NCBI GenBank assembly: GCA_014190675.1
Contig: BJGT01000010.1
Span: forward strand, 1-54,903
Length of the DNA: 54,903 bases
From: Comamonadaceae bacterium
Lineage (GTDB): Bacteria > Pseudomonadota > Gammaproteobacteria > Burkholderiales > Burkholderiaceae_C
Direction: 5' to 3'
Part shown: piece after piece, positions 1 through 6,125 of the stretch
Position numbering within the stretch: the stretch's first letter is position 1
Layout: every line of letters begins with the position of its first letter
Notes under the pieces: generated by a model
The model's database searches: none
Seen by the model: only the letters and a program-made list of their open reading frames with translations
What the model was told of the DNA's origin: nothing
Program-made: the position numbers and the translations under genes

Positions 1-714
1 GCTGCCGCTGTGGTACACCAGCCAGTCGGTACGGGTGAAGTCGTCCAGCCGGGGCAGCACATAGCCCACGCCCTGCATCACGGCGTTGATGACCTGCTGC
101 GACGGGCCGTCTGGCGCGTAGCGGCTTTGACCATACTGCTGCAGCGCCGTGACCGAGCGGGCCAGCAGGTAAAAGCCCATGGCCGCGCTCAGCGCCGTCA
201 TGACCTGCTGAAAGGTCATCACGCACAGCAGGCTGAAGGCCGCCACAATCCACAGCTCGGCCAACAAAGAGGCTGTCCAAAACGCCGCGTCCCAGGTCTG
301 CACCAGCAGGCCCAGCAGCCCGCCAAATAGCAGCGCCGGTAACACGGCCAGCAGCGCAAACCCAGCCAGCTTGCCCAGCACATAGCCGGCACGCGGCAGC
401 GGCAATGCAAGCACCAGCTCCAAGCCTTTGTCATTGGCCTCACGCACCAGACTGGTCACCACAAAAATCACCATCAAAAAGGCCGCTGCAAAGCGCAAAA
501 AGGCGGCCAGCAGCGCCACCTGGGTCTCTTTTTGCTCGGTCACCGCCAGATCGCCCAAAAAGCCGCTCAGGCCCATGCCAACGACCGCCACCAACCCAAG
601 CAACCACATCAGACGGTTGCGCAGGGCTTCGAGCAGGGTGTAGTAGGCGATGGTGGACGCTTGGCGCAGCATGGGGGTGGGGTCTGGGCGGGGTGTGGAT
701 TGGGTGGCGGGCAT
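1..714 (-). CDS. ABC-2 type transporter permease, partial (runs off left edge)
   Basis: The frame is open on the minus strand from an ATG at 714 to the left edge, giving 238 codons without a stop; the C-terminus lies outside the window. The protein starts MPATQSTPRP and then shows several long hydrophobic segments, among them LLGLVAVVGMGLSGFL, FAAAFLMVIFVVTSLV and [17 protein letters not shown]. The motif VREANDKGLELVLALPLPR between membrane segments is typical of ABC-2 permeases such as those of NosY-like exporters. It would form the membrane channel of an exporter with an ATPase encoded outside the window. Substrate cannot be told. The family call is fairly secure; the specific system is unknown. 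Confidence 0.75.
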   Translation of the reverse strand, partial: MPATQSTPRPDPTPMLRQASTIAYYTLLEALRNRLMWLLGLVAVVGMGLSGFLGDLAVTEQKETQVALLAAFLRFAAAFLMVIFVVTSLVREANDKGLELVLALPLPRAGYVLGKLAGFALLAVLPALLFGGLLGLLVQTWDAAFWTASLLAELWIVAAFSLLCVMTFQQVMTALSAAMGFYLLARSVTALQQYGQSRYAPDGPSQQVINAVMQGVGYVLPRLDDFTRTDWLVYHSGS

Positions 715-775
715 GATAGCGGGGTTTTTTGGGGTGGCTGCTTTTACCTGGTGCCAGCGTCCGCCTACTTGAACG

Positions 776-795
776 GGTAAGGATCATTCCTTACC
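776..795. promoter_or_regulatory. 20-bp perfect palindrome upstream of the PrlF-like gene
   Basis: GGTAAGGA (776-783) and TCCTTACC (788-795) are perfect 8-bp inverted arms around a 4-bp centre. The site lies 30 bp before the ATG at 826, where a promoter would be. PrlF-type antitoxins of the SpoVT/AbrB fold repress their own genes by binding palindromic DNA, so this is a likely autoregulatory operator. The palindrome is seen directly; its role is inferred. Confidence 0.55.
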
Positions 796-825
796 ATTCG
801 AACCTCATCGGAAAGGAACATCACC

Positions 826-1254
826 ATGTCAGCCGTTCACGAAGTTGCCACGCTCACATCGAAAGGGCAGATCACCCTGCCCAAGCCGATTCGCCAAGCA
901 CTTGGCGTGGATTTTGGCGGCAAGGTGGCGTTCGATTTTCGGGGCACACAGGTCGTGGTCAGCCGTGTCGACAACGAGGGCCACGAAGACCCCGCCATCG
1001 CGAGCTTCTTGGCACTGCTTGAAAAAGACATTGCGGCTGGCAAGCAGGTCTCGACTTTGCCCGATGATTTGGCAAACGCCCTGTTAGCGGCCCTCCACCG
1101 GCCCGTCGACCCTGGCGAAGATATCCTGGGCCATCATTTTGATGGCGTTTCGGGCCGCAAAGGCCATGATGATCGAAGCCGGCTCAATACTCAAAAACAC
1201 TTTGCAGGCAGTCCAAAACTTCCTGCACAACGGTCTCGGGAGCGGTTTCTATAA
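826..1254 (+). CDS. PrlF (SohA)-type antitoxin, orphan, with abnormal C-terminus
   Basis: Residues 1-50 form a SpoVT/AbrB swapped-hairpin DNA-binding domain (TLTSKGQITLPKPIRQALGV). They are followed by the PrlF-type segment DPAIASFLALLEKDIAAGK, so the protein resembles the antitoxin of the PrlF-YhaV module. ATG at 826 has an AAGGA Shine-Dalgarno. PrlF is usually about 110 residues; this frame gives 142. After about residue 100 (VDPGEDILG) the translation turns into low-likelihood sequence (HHFDGVSGRKGHDD) that runs 71 bp into the convergent toxin gene. The natural acidic C-terminus therefore seems to have been lost. No YhaV RNase gene follows. It may still act as a repressor at the palindrome just upstream. 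Confidence 0.7.
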   Translation: MSAVHEVATLTSKGQITLPKPIRQALGVDFGGKVAFDFRGTQVVVSRVDNEGHEDPAIASFLALLEKDIAAGKQVSTLPDDLANALLAALHRPVDPGEDILGHHFDGVSGRKGHDDRSRLNTQKHFAGSPKLPAQRSRERFL

Positions 1255-1528
1255 AACTGGCTTGCCTGGCGGTCCAGTCCAGTGATTTGACCTGATGGGC
1301 GTGCACTTGCCCATCGGTGCGCAAACCCTGACCCATCAGGGTGACGAGGAAGCCGGCGCTTCTGGCCACATCGGCCGCGCCACCTGAGACGGGGCAGACC
1401 ATGGCCAAGCGAAACCTTGCATTGAACTCACGGGGTGACACCACCAGGCAAAAGTGATCGCCCTTCATCTCGCGGCCACTGGCCGGGTCAAATGCCAAAT
1501 GCAGGATGTCGCCGCGATCCGGGGTCAT
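1184..1528 (-). CDS. MazF/PemK-family endoribonuclease toxin
   Basis: The 114-residue product begins MTPDRGDILHLAFDPASGRE and continues KGDHFCLVVSPREFN, the N-terminal pattern of the MazF/PemK/ChpB family of mRNA interferases, which cleave mRNA. The body ending EVLDCLQSVFEY is of normal family length and shows no break. ATG at 1528 was chosen over upstream codons because it matches family N-termini. The antitoxin gene lies immediately upstream. In the inferred ancestral arrangement the antitoxin stop and this start overlapped as ATGA. After the 64-bp duplication described for the antitoxin, the stop now lies 36 bp before this start. The toxin itself looks intact. Confidence 0.82.
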   Translation of the reverse strand: MTPDRGDILHLAFDPASGREMKGDHFCLVVSPREFNARFRLAMVCPVSGGAADVARSAGFLVTLMGQGLRTDGQVHAHQVKSLDWTARQASFIETAPETVVQEVLDCLQSVFEY

Positions 1529-1555
1529 AGCTCGGCCCCGACCGGCGCCAGTTCG

Positions 1556-1683
1556 TCCCAACCGTCAGCCCGACACAGGCCGGCGGGGGTGGCAATCAGC
1601 AGGTCGGCCAGGGATTTTCTCCCAACCGTCAGCCCGACACAGGCCGGCGGGGGTGGCAATCAGCAGGTCGGCCAGGGATTTTC
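1556..1683. repeat. 64-bp perfect tandem duplication
   Basis: Bases 1556-1619 are repeated exactly and immediately at 1620-1683; each copy begins TCCCAACCGTCAGCC and ends GGGATTTTC. The unit length is not a multiple of three, so it shifts the reading frame of the antitoxin gene that spans it. A recent slippage or unequal-exchange event is the simplest origin, since the copies have no differences. Confidence 0.95.
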
Positions 1684-1831
1684 GGGCGCGCTGTGGTTTG
1701 ATCTTGAGCTCATCACCCAAGATTTCTATTGCCAGCCGCGAGCCGGCAACCAGGTGGTTTTGCTCCACGTAGCTGAGCGGAATGGTCATGATGTAAGAGC
1801 CACCAGACCGGCGCAGTGATGCATTCAACAT
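1565..1831 (-). CDS. MazE/ChpS-type antitoxin with frameshifted C-terminus
   Basis: The 88-residue product starts MLNASLRRSGGSYIMTIPLS, an AbrB-like fold as in MazE/ChpS/PemI antitoxins, which neutralise the MazF toxin and repress the operon. ATG at 1831 follows an AGAGGG ribosome site. The tandem 64-bp duplication starts within the C-terminal half. Deleting one copy restores a tail ending DGWDELAPVGAEL and a stop that overlaps the toxin ATG by 4 bp; as it stands the tail reads DGWEKIPGRPADCHPRRPVSG. MazE antitoxins bind MazF through the C-terminus, so neutralisation may be altered. The DNA-binding part is unaffected. Confidence 0.78.
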   Translation of the reverse strand: MLNASLRRSGGSYIMTIPLSYVEQNHLVAGSRLAIEILGDELKIKPQRARKSLADLLIATPAGLCRADGWEKIPGRPADCHPRRPVSG

Positions 1832-1845
1832 GAGAAACCCTCTGT

Positions 1846-1875
1846 GCGTTTGTTTTATTTTAATATAACAAACGC
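1846..1875. promoter_or_regulatory. Inverted repeat at the mazEF-type promoter
   Basis: GCGTTTGTT (1846-1854) and AACAAACGC (1867-1875) are perfect 9-bp arms around an AT-rich 12-bp centre, located 15-44 bp upstream of the antitoxin ATG. The centre reads as a TATATT-like -10 element on the minus strand. The position suits an operator for the antitoxin. It also lies just beyond the stop of the upstream brnA-like gene, so a terminator role is possible, but there is no T tract. Confidence 0.5.
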
Positions 1876-1884
1876 GCCGCCTCA

Positions 1885-2175
1885 CTACCGCCGCTCCACC
1901 TTGGTCTGCAGCCGCCCAGCCAGTTGCAAAGACGCGCGCAAGGTGTCGTTGATGCGGGTTTGCCAGCCATCGCCGCTGGCACGCAGGGCGGCCAGCACAT
2001 CGGCGTCAAGGCGGATTTTGATGGGCGTTTTGGTTACAGCGGCCCTAGGCCGCCCCCGGCGCACCAGTGTCTCGCCATTCAACAGATCGGCTTTTCGGAA
2101 GAACTCCTCTGTCAACGCGGGTGCGTCATCAGGATCAGTCCAGGTACTGAGCGTAGAAGCTTTTTTCGCGGTCAT
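1885..2175 (-). CDS. brnA: BrnA-family antitoxin
   Basis: The 96-residue protein contains the BrnA pattern: an acidic N-terminal part (DPDDAPALTEEFFRKADLLNG), the basic linker RRGRPRAAVTKTPIKIRLD, and a ribbon-helix-helix-like C-terminus (DADVLAALRASGDGWQTRINDTLR). BrnA binds and neutralises the BrnT ribonuclease and represses the operon. The ATG at 2175 lies inside the 3' end of the toxin gene (41-bp overlap), the usual toxin-first order of BrnTA. The frame is intact. It may now serve mainly as a repressor because its partner toxin has a damaged N-terminus. Confidence 0.82.
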   Translation of the reverse strand: MTAKKASTLSTWTDPDDAPALTEEFFRKADLLNGETLVRRGRPRAAVTKTPIKIRLDADVLAALRASGDGWQTRINDTLRASLQLAGRLQTKVERR

Positions 2176-2368
2176 TGGCTTTCCTCATGCTGATGATGCG
2201 GCGCACCTCGCCGCGCGGCGTCCAGACCACTACAACCAGGCGTGCATCCAGCACGCCAACGGTGATGAACCGATCTTCGGCATACTCTTGTCGGTCATCC
2301 TGTGCCGTGAAGTGCCTTCCTGCAAACAATTCGCCAGTTCGGGAAAAGTCTAGACCACGCTCGGCCAA
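2135..2368 (-). CDS. brnT: BrnT-family ribonuclease toxin, N-terminally shortened
   Basis: Codons after 2368 encode a clear BrnT body: AERGLDFSRTGELFAGRH, then DDRQEYAEDRFITVGVLD and VVVVWTPRGEVRRIISMRKAN, with the conserved Arg/Lys residues of this RelE-like RNase fold. Family members start about 12 residues earlier with a first beta strand of the type LEFDxxKRDxTLAERG. Upstream in the same frame the DNA encodes LEFDSFKRD, then a TAG codon at 2373-2371, then TLAERG; a second TAG stands just before LEF. Only a TTG at 2368 is left as a start. The toxin is therefore probably attenuated or dead, unless the amber codon is read. Confidence 0.65.
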   Translation of the reverse strand: MAERGLDFSRTGELFAGRHFTAQDDRQEYAEDRFITVGVLDARLVVVVWTPRGEVRRIISMRKANDREKSFYAQYLD

Positions 2369-2519
2369 GGTCTAGTCCCGTTTGAAACTGTCAAACTCTA
2401 ACTACACCACGATTAATTGTACACCCAATAAATCGAGGCGCACCGCGCAGGCGTGCAGCGTGCGTGAGTCGACGAACCAAGACCCTGAGCACCAAGGTAA
2501 AAACCGGGTTCAAGTCCCA

Positions 2520-2536
2520 CAACTGCCAAGCAGTTG
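2520..2536. other. Short perfect hairpin downstream of the DUF924 gene
   Basis: CAACTGC and GCAGTTG pair perfectly around a CAA loop, 15 bp past the stop of the minus-strand DUF924 gene. A run of five T on that strand follows only about 20 bases later, so this is a weak terminator candidate rather than a classical one. The rest of 2369-2551 holds no recognisable gene. Confidence 0.3.
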
Positions 2537-2551
2537 GGTGCCCGAAAAATC

Positions 2552-3091
2552 TCAGAACGACGAGCCTGGTGTGGCCAGGAATTCAAGCTCTTGCGCGGTG
2601 GAAGCCCGCCCGAGGATGGCGTTGCGGTGCGGGTAGCGGCCAAAGCGGTCAAGGATGGCCTTGTGGTGTTGCTCAGAGGCCAGACTGCTCTCCAGCCCAG
2701 CTTGACTGAACAGGGCCTGCGCGGTGCTGTGGATGAGCGGCGATTCACTGTGCATGTAGGGCATGTACACGAACGCCCGTTGCTGGATCTCAAGGACGGC
2801 ATCCGCCTGCGTGGCCACAGCGGTTTGCGCCAGCGCAAGTGCCAGGGCATCGCAGGCAAAGGCCTGTGGTTGGTCTCGGTACATGTTGCGCGAAAACTGG
2901 TCCAGCACAATGATTTCGGCCAGCCGTCCCGGCGGCGTCTCGCGCCAGGCGTAAAGCTCGCAGCGTGCGGCAGCGGCGTGCAGACTGCCAAAGCGCGATT
3001 CGATCAGCTGGTCAAACTCGGCCGATTTGGCCCACCACTGCTTGGCGTCGATTTCCTTGAACCAGAAGTCCAACACGGTCTGGGCCTTCAT
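2552..3091 (-). CDS. DUF924 family protein
   Basis: The 179-residue protein starts MKAQTVLDFWFKEIDAKQWW and contains the family hallmarks WWAKSAEFDQLIESRF, LAEIIVLDQFSRNMYRD, and FVYMPYMHSESPLIH. DUF924 proteins are all-helical, TPR-like and of unknown function. Length and both ends match the family. The ATG at 3091 overlaps the stop of the upstream fragment by 4 bp (ATGA), so it was once translationally coupled to a gene now mostly lost. The gene itself looks intact. Confidence 0.85.
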   Translation of the reverse strand: MKAQTVLDFWFKEIDAKQWWAKSAEFDQLIESRFGSLHAAAARCELYAWRETPPGRLAEIIVLDQFSRNMYRDQPQAFACDALALALAQTAVATQADAVLEIQQRAFVYMPYMHSESPLIHSTAQALFSQAGLESSLASEQHHKAILDRFGRYPHRNAILGRASTAQELEFLATPGSSF

Positions 3092-3288
3092 GGCAGCGGC
3101 CCATCTTCAAACGCCGCCAGTTCGGGCACCAGGCGCGTGCCGACCACATTCAGCGTGCTGCGTTGCCGCACCAGATCCGCCTGCCCCGAGGAGGTTTCGT
3201 GCCCGATATCACCCGGGTTCATCAGGCGGGTGATCGGGCCGTGGCGCCGACCTGGGGTGCGGGCGGCGATGGTTCTTGAGCTAGGCAT
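3088..3288 (-). pseudogene. Pirin-like N-terminal fragment fused to an unknown C-terminus
   Basis: The 66-codon frame begins SSRTIAARTPGRRHGPITRLMNPGD. This resembles the extreme N-terminus of pirin-family cupin proteins, which are normally 230-300 residues. After about residue 35 it continues into NVVGTRLVPELAAFEDGPLP, which I cannot assign and which does not look like the rest of pirin. The stop overlaps the DUF924 start as ATGA. The simplest reading is an in-frame internal deletion joining two gene ends. Whether anything is made from it is unknown. Confidence 0.45.
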
Positions 3289-3324
3289 ATCCGGTAATTG
3301 AATCAGAGATGGCCCGTGTGGGCA

Positions 3325-3672
3325 TTAACGCGGTGAAGCTGCAGGCGGTACAAACCCTTCGACGATGACGATCTGGAACTGCGCCACGCCGTCGCGCAGA
3401 GCGATCGCCTCTTGGTAATCCGCAGAGTTGAAGCAGGCTTGTGCTGCCGCGTAGCTCGGGAATTCGATGAGATAGGGCCGCCCTGGCACCGCGCCCTCAA
3501 CCACCGTAGCCACGTCACCACGCGCCAATACGCGACCGCCTTGTGCGGCGATCAGTGGCCCGGCCACGCTGGTGTAGTTGCCGAAGCGCGAGGGCTCGTT
3601 GATGGTGGCGAAGACGATCCAGTAGCCTTTAAGTGCTGCGTCATGCGAATTGTCCGGCCGGGGTGTTGTCAT
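3325..3672 (-). CDS. DUF1330 domain-containing protein
   Basis: The 115-residue protein has a DUF1330 (dimeric alpha-beta barrel) layout: GYWIVFATINEPSRFGNYTSVAGPLIAAQGGRVLARG, then GRPYLIEFPSYAAAQACFNSADYQEAIALR and a C-terminal IVIVEGF. Function of the family is not established; the fold is shared with small oxygenases and stress-related proteins. It is the last gene of a likely three-gene minus-strand set with the NmrA-like reductase (51-bp gap) and a membrane protein, transcribed away from a LysR regulator. Confidence 0.82.
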   Translation of the reverse strand: MTTPRPDNSHDAALKGYWIVFATINEPSRFGNYTSVAGPLIAAQGGRVLARGDVATVVEGAVPGRPYLIEFPSYAAAQACFNSADYQEAIALRDGVAQFQIVIVEGFVPPAASPR

Positions 3673-3723
3673 GGTGTACTTTCATTCATGTGTTGATGCT
3701 GGGGACGAGCCGGGCCAGTGCGG

Positions 3724-4611
3724 CTAGGCACCTTGGACGATCTTGTCGCCGTTCGAGTATTGGCCGTGGAAATGGAACCAGTCTTCGGCGGATAACGCAT
3801 CCGGCAGTATTTTCTTGAACTCTCGTGGCGTTCCGCGTGGGCCTTTTTGCACTTCATAGTAAAGGAACATGTGGTGCAAATCCTTGAGCAACAAGCGGCG
3901 CAAAAACAGTGGCATCGCAAGTCGTGCTTTGACGGGCAGGCCGCTGACCTTGGACATGGCTGCCGCCACCTGCGACAAGTCGCCCTGCCAGCCGATCACA
4001 TCGAGCGTCTTGCCCAGCCATTGTTGTGGGTTCTTCAGCTGAATCGCAGCGGCGCGGCCAATGTCATAGGTGGCGCAGTATTTACAGTCCTGCAGCGACA
4101 GAAATTTCACAACACCCTTTTTCAAGGGGTTCCAGTTGGCAGCGTCGTCAAGGTTCTCAAAGAAGGCGCAGGGTCGCAGAATCGAAAACGGCACGCCTGA
4201 TCCACGCAGGTATTTTTCCAGGGCCAGCTTGGCGTGCAGGTGTTTGACATGCTCGTCAAACAACTCGGCGTCGGCCACACTCATGAACACCAGGTGCTCA
4301 ACCCCGGCCGCCTTGGCGGCATCGATGGCGGCGCGGCCTTGCTGAAACTCGAGATCAGCGCTTTTCTTGGCAGCGCCAAAATAGTCAGTGATGACAAATA
4401 CTTTTTTGGCGCCGCTTTGGACCAAAGCTCGGTCTAGGTCAGCGCGCAGCGTGTAGTTGCAAACCACCGGCTTCACGCCTTGGGCGGCCAGTGTGTTGTT
4501 GCTGGACCGGGTGGTGCCATACACCTCAAAGCCGGCTTCCCGGAGCGCCCGGCAAACATTGCGCCCTACCTTGCCGGTGGAATTGAGTACGAGAATTTTT
4601 TCAGTGGACAT
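3724..4611 (-). CDS. NmrA-like NAD(P)-binding protein
   Basis: The 295-residue protein starts MSTEKILVLNSTGKVGRNVC. This is a Rossmann strand with a variant of the GxxGxxG nucleotide loop seen in atypical short-chain dehydrogenases of the NmrA/HSCARG group. Further matches are VFVITDYFGA, HLVFMSVADAELF and SILRPCAFFENL. Such proteins act as NAD(P)(H)-dependent reductases or redox sensors; there is no clear YxxxK catalytic pair. ATG at 4611 was preferred because the nucleotide-binding strand begins right after it; the frame is open further upstream but overlaps the membrane-protein gene. It is probably co-transcribed with that gene (26-bp gap). Confidence 0.8.
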   Translation of the reverse strand: MSTEKILVLNSTGKVGRNVCRALREAGFEVYGTTRSSNNTLAAQGVKPVVCNYTLRADLDRALVQSGAKKVFVITDYFGAAKKSADLEFQQGRAAIDAAKAAGVEHLVFMSVADAELFDEHVKHLHAKLALEKYLRGSGVPFSILRPCAFFENLDDAANWNPLKKGVVKFLSLQDCKYCATYDIGRAAAIQLKNPQQWLGKTLDVIGWQGDLSQVAAAMSKVSGLPVKARLAMPLFLRRLLLKDLHHMFLYYEVQKGPRGTPREFKKILPDALSAEDWFHFHGQYSNGDKIVQGA

Positions 4612-4637
4612 GAGAGCACCTTTGTGGGGAGTGCGAT

Positions 4638-5126
4638 TCAGGCCCGGCGCCAGGCCGGCAGGCCGAACGGCGTGATCAGTACGGCCAGGAACCACAACAC
4701 CGGCCCACCCACGGTACCGGCGTTGAATTCGATGACGCCGGCCAATACCATGGCGAACAGGAAAGCCAAGTCGGCGATGCCAATGGCCAGCAGGCCGATG
4801 AGGTAGCCCGTCCAAGACGCCCGTTTGATGATCAACCAGGCGACAAACAAGCCGAGCACACCGTAGCCGCCGACATCGAGGCAAAAGTTCAGGATCAGTT
4901 GCCCCTGCGCGAAAAGTGTCGCAGGGTCGGTGGCGTGGACAAAGGTCGCCCGCGGCACGGCGCGGCCACCGATCAGCATATTCCACAGCCCGGACGTCCC
5001 GCCCTTCAGGTACTGGTGCACACCCTCGGCGCCGACCCAGATGTGCAGCACGCTCCAGAGCGCGAAGATCCAGCCGCCAATTTTGGCGGCGGTGCCGGCG
5101 ACGGGCGTCGGGGTTGAAGGGTTCAT
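4638..5126 (-). CDS. Small integral membrane protein, unknown function
   Basis: The 162-residue protein has four hydrophobic segments: WIFALWSVLHIWVG, ILNFCLDVGGYGVLGLFVAWLII, YLIGLLAIGIADLAFLFAMVLAGVI, and VLWFLAVLITPFGLPAW. No catalytic motif is recognisable. It begins the operon transcribed divergently from the LysR gene, followed by the NmrA-like and DUF1330 genes. I chose ATG at 5126; the open frame continues upstream to 5225 and would add a 33-residue polar extension, less likely because it would overlap the regulator's promoter. Confidence 0.65.
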   Translation of the reverse strand: MNPSTPTPVAGTAAKIGGWIFALWSVLHIWVGAEGVHQYLKGGTSGLWNMLIGGRAVPRATFVHATDPATLFAQGQLILNFCLDVGGYGVLGLFVAWLIIKRASWTGYLIGLLAIGIADLAFLFAMVLAGVIEFNAGTVGGPVLWFLAVLITPFGLPAWRRA

Positions 5127-5158
5127 GGCAGGGTCCTGTGCTGAGTTGATCAAGTCGT

Positions 5159-5175
5159 CATTGTCAGAAGCAATG
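5159..5175. promoter_or_regulatory. LysR-type operator candidate in divergent intergenic region
   Basis: CATTG (5159-5163) and CAATG (5171-5175) form a perfect dyad with 7 bp between, containing the T-N11-A pattern of LysR binding sites. A second, looser dyad, ATTG-N6-CAAT, lies at 5215-5228 just before the LysR ATG. Both are in the 108-bp gap between the LysR gene and the divergent membrane-protein operon, the usual place for autoregulation and target activation. Confidence 0.5.
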
Positions 5176-5234
5176 CCAGCGGGATAAAGCCCATCAAATG
5201 GAATGTATTGCTGCATTGGCGGCACAATCTGGCC

Positions 5235-6125
5235 ATGGATATCTTCAGAAACATGAACCTCTTTGTCGAGGTGGCTAAGGCCAGCAGCTTTCGCCGCGCC
5301 GCTGAGGTGCTGGGTCTGCCCAACTCTACGGTGTCGCGTCGAATTGCCGAGCTAGAGCGTGATGTGGGCCTGCGCCTGTTCAACCGCAGCACCCGCCGGG
5401 TCGAGCTGACCGAGGGCGGCCGCCTGTACTTCGACAACTGCCAGCGGATCATTCAGGAGGCGACGCTGGCGCACCAGGAACTCACCCACCTGCAAGCTCA
5501 GCCCAGCGGCGTGATACGGGCCTCAATGCCGGTGGATTTCAGCGTCATTTACCTGAGCCCGCTGCTGGCCGATTTTTCGCGCCGTTATCCGGGCATCCGT
5601 TTCAGTCTGGATCTGACCCCGAACCATGCCGACCTGGTGGGTGACCCGGTCGATGTGGCCATCCGCATGGGGCCGCCGAAAGACCAGAGTCTGATCGCCC
5701 GCCCGATTGCCAGGCTGGGCACGGTGCTGGTGGCCTCGCCCGACTACCTGCAGAAGCGCGGCATGCCCGGCGAGCCGCAGGATTTGCTCGGCCACGATTG
5801 CCTGCGCATGAAAGACGCCCCCTGGACCCTGATCCACCGCGATGGCGGCAGCCAGAGCGTTGATGTGACCGGCCAGTTCGTGGCCAACAACCGAGGCTTG
5901 TTGCAGCAGCTGGCCTTGAGCGGCCAGGGCATCGTGCAGTCGGCTGACAGCTGGGTCCAGGCTGACTTGGCCGCACAGCGCCTGGTCCGGGTGCTGCCCG
6001 ACTGGGCGCCGCCGGTGGTCTCCGCCTACGCCTTGACGGCTACCCGGCTGCTGCCCGCCAAGGTGCGGGTGTTCATTGACTACCTGGTGGCGAACATGGC
6101 ACGGGCCGATCAGGGTGTGTCTTAA
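5235..6125 (+). CDS. LysR family transcriptional regulator (CrgA-like group)
   Basis: The 296-residue protein starts MDIFRNMNLFVEVAKASSFRRAAEVLGLPNSTVSRRIAELE, the winged helix-turn-helix of LysR regulators, followed by GLRLFNRSTRRVELT. The effector-binding domain begins near GVIRASMPVDFSV, as in the CrgA-like clade. ATG at 5235 starts the standard MDIF N-terminus; the open frame extends 9 codons upstream without family support. It probably controls the divergent membrane-protein/NmrA/DUF1330 operon. Its stop shares a TTAA with the stop of the convergent gene (4-bp overlap). Confidence 0.9.
   Translation: MDIFRNMNLFVEVAKASSFRRAAEVLGLPNSTVSRRIAELERDVGLRLFNRSTRRVELTEGGRLYFDNCQRIIQEATLAHQELTHLQAQPSGVIRASMPVDFSVIYLSPLLADFSRRYPGIRFSLDLTPNHADLVGDPVDVAIRMGPPKDQSLIARPIARLGTVLVASPDYLQKRGMPGEPQDLLGHDCLRMKDAPWTLIHRDGGSQSVDVTGQFVANNRGLLQQLALSGQGIVQSADSWVQADLAAQRLVRVLPDWAPPVVSAYALTATRLLPAKVRVFIDYLVANMARADQGVS

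Noticed and set aside
2504..2519. GGGTTCAAGTCCC-like sequence resembling a tRNA T-arm
   Set aside because: Only three stem pairs form, and no anticodon arm, D-arm or acceptor stem can be built around it on either strand. It is at most a tRNA scrap.
3724..4986. Single 420-codon frame covering the NmrA-like gene and beyond
   Set aside because: The first 125 codons overlap the membrane-protein gene in another frame and have no family similarity; the NmrA-like protein starts at 4611.
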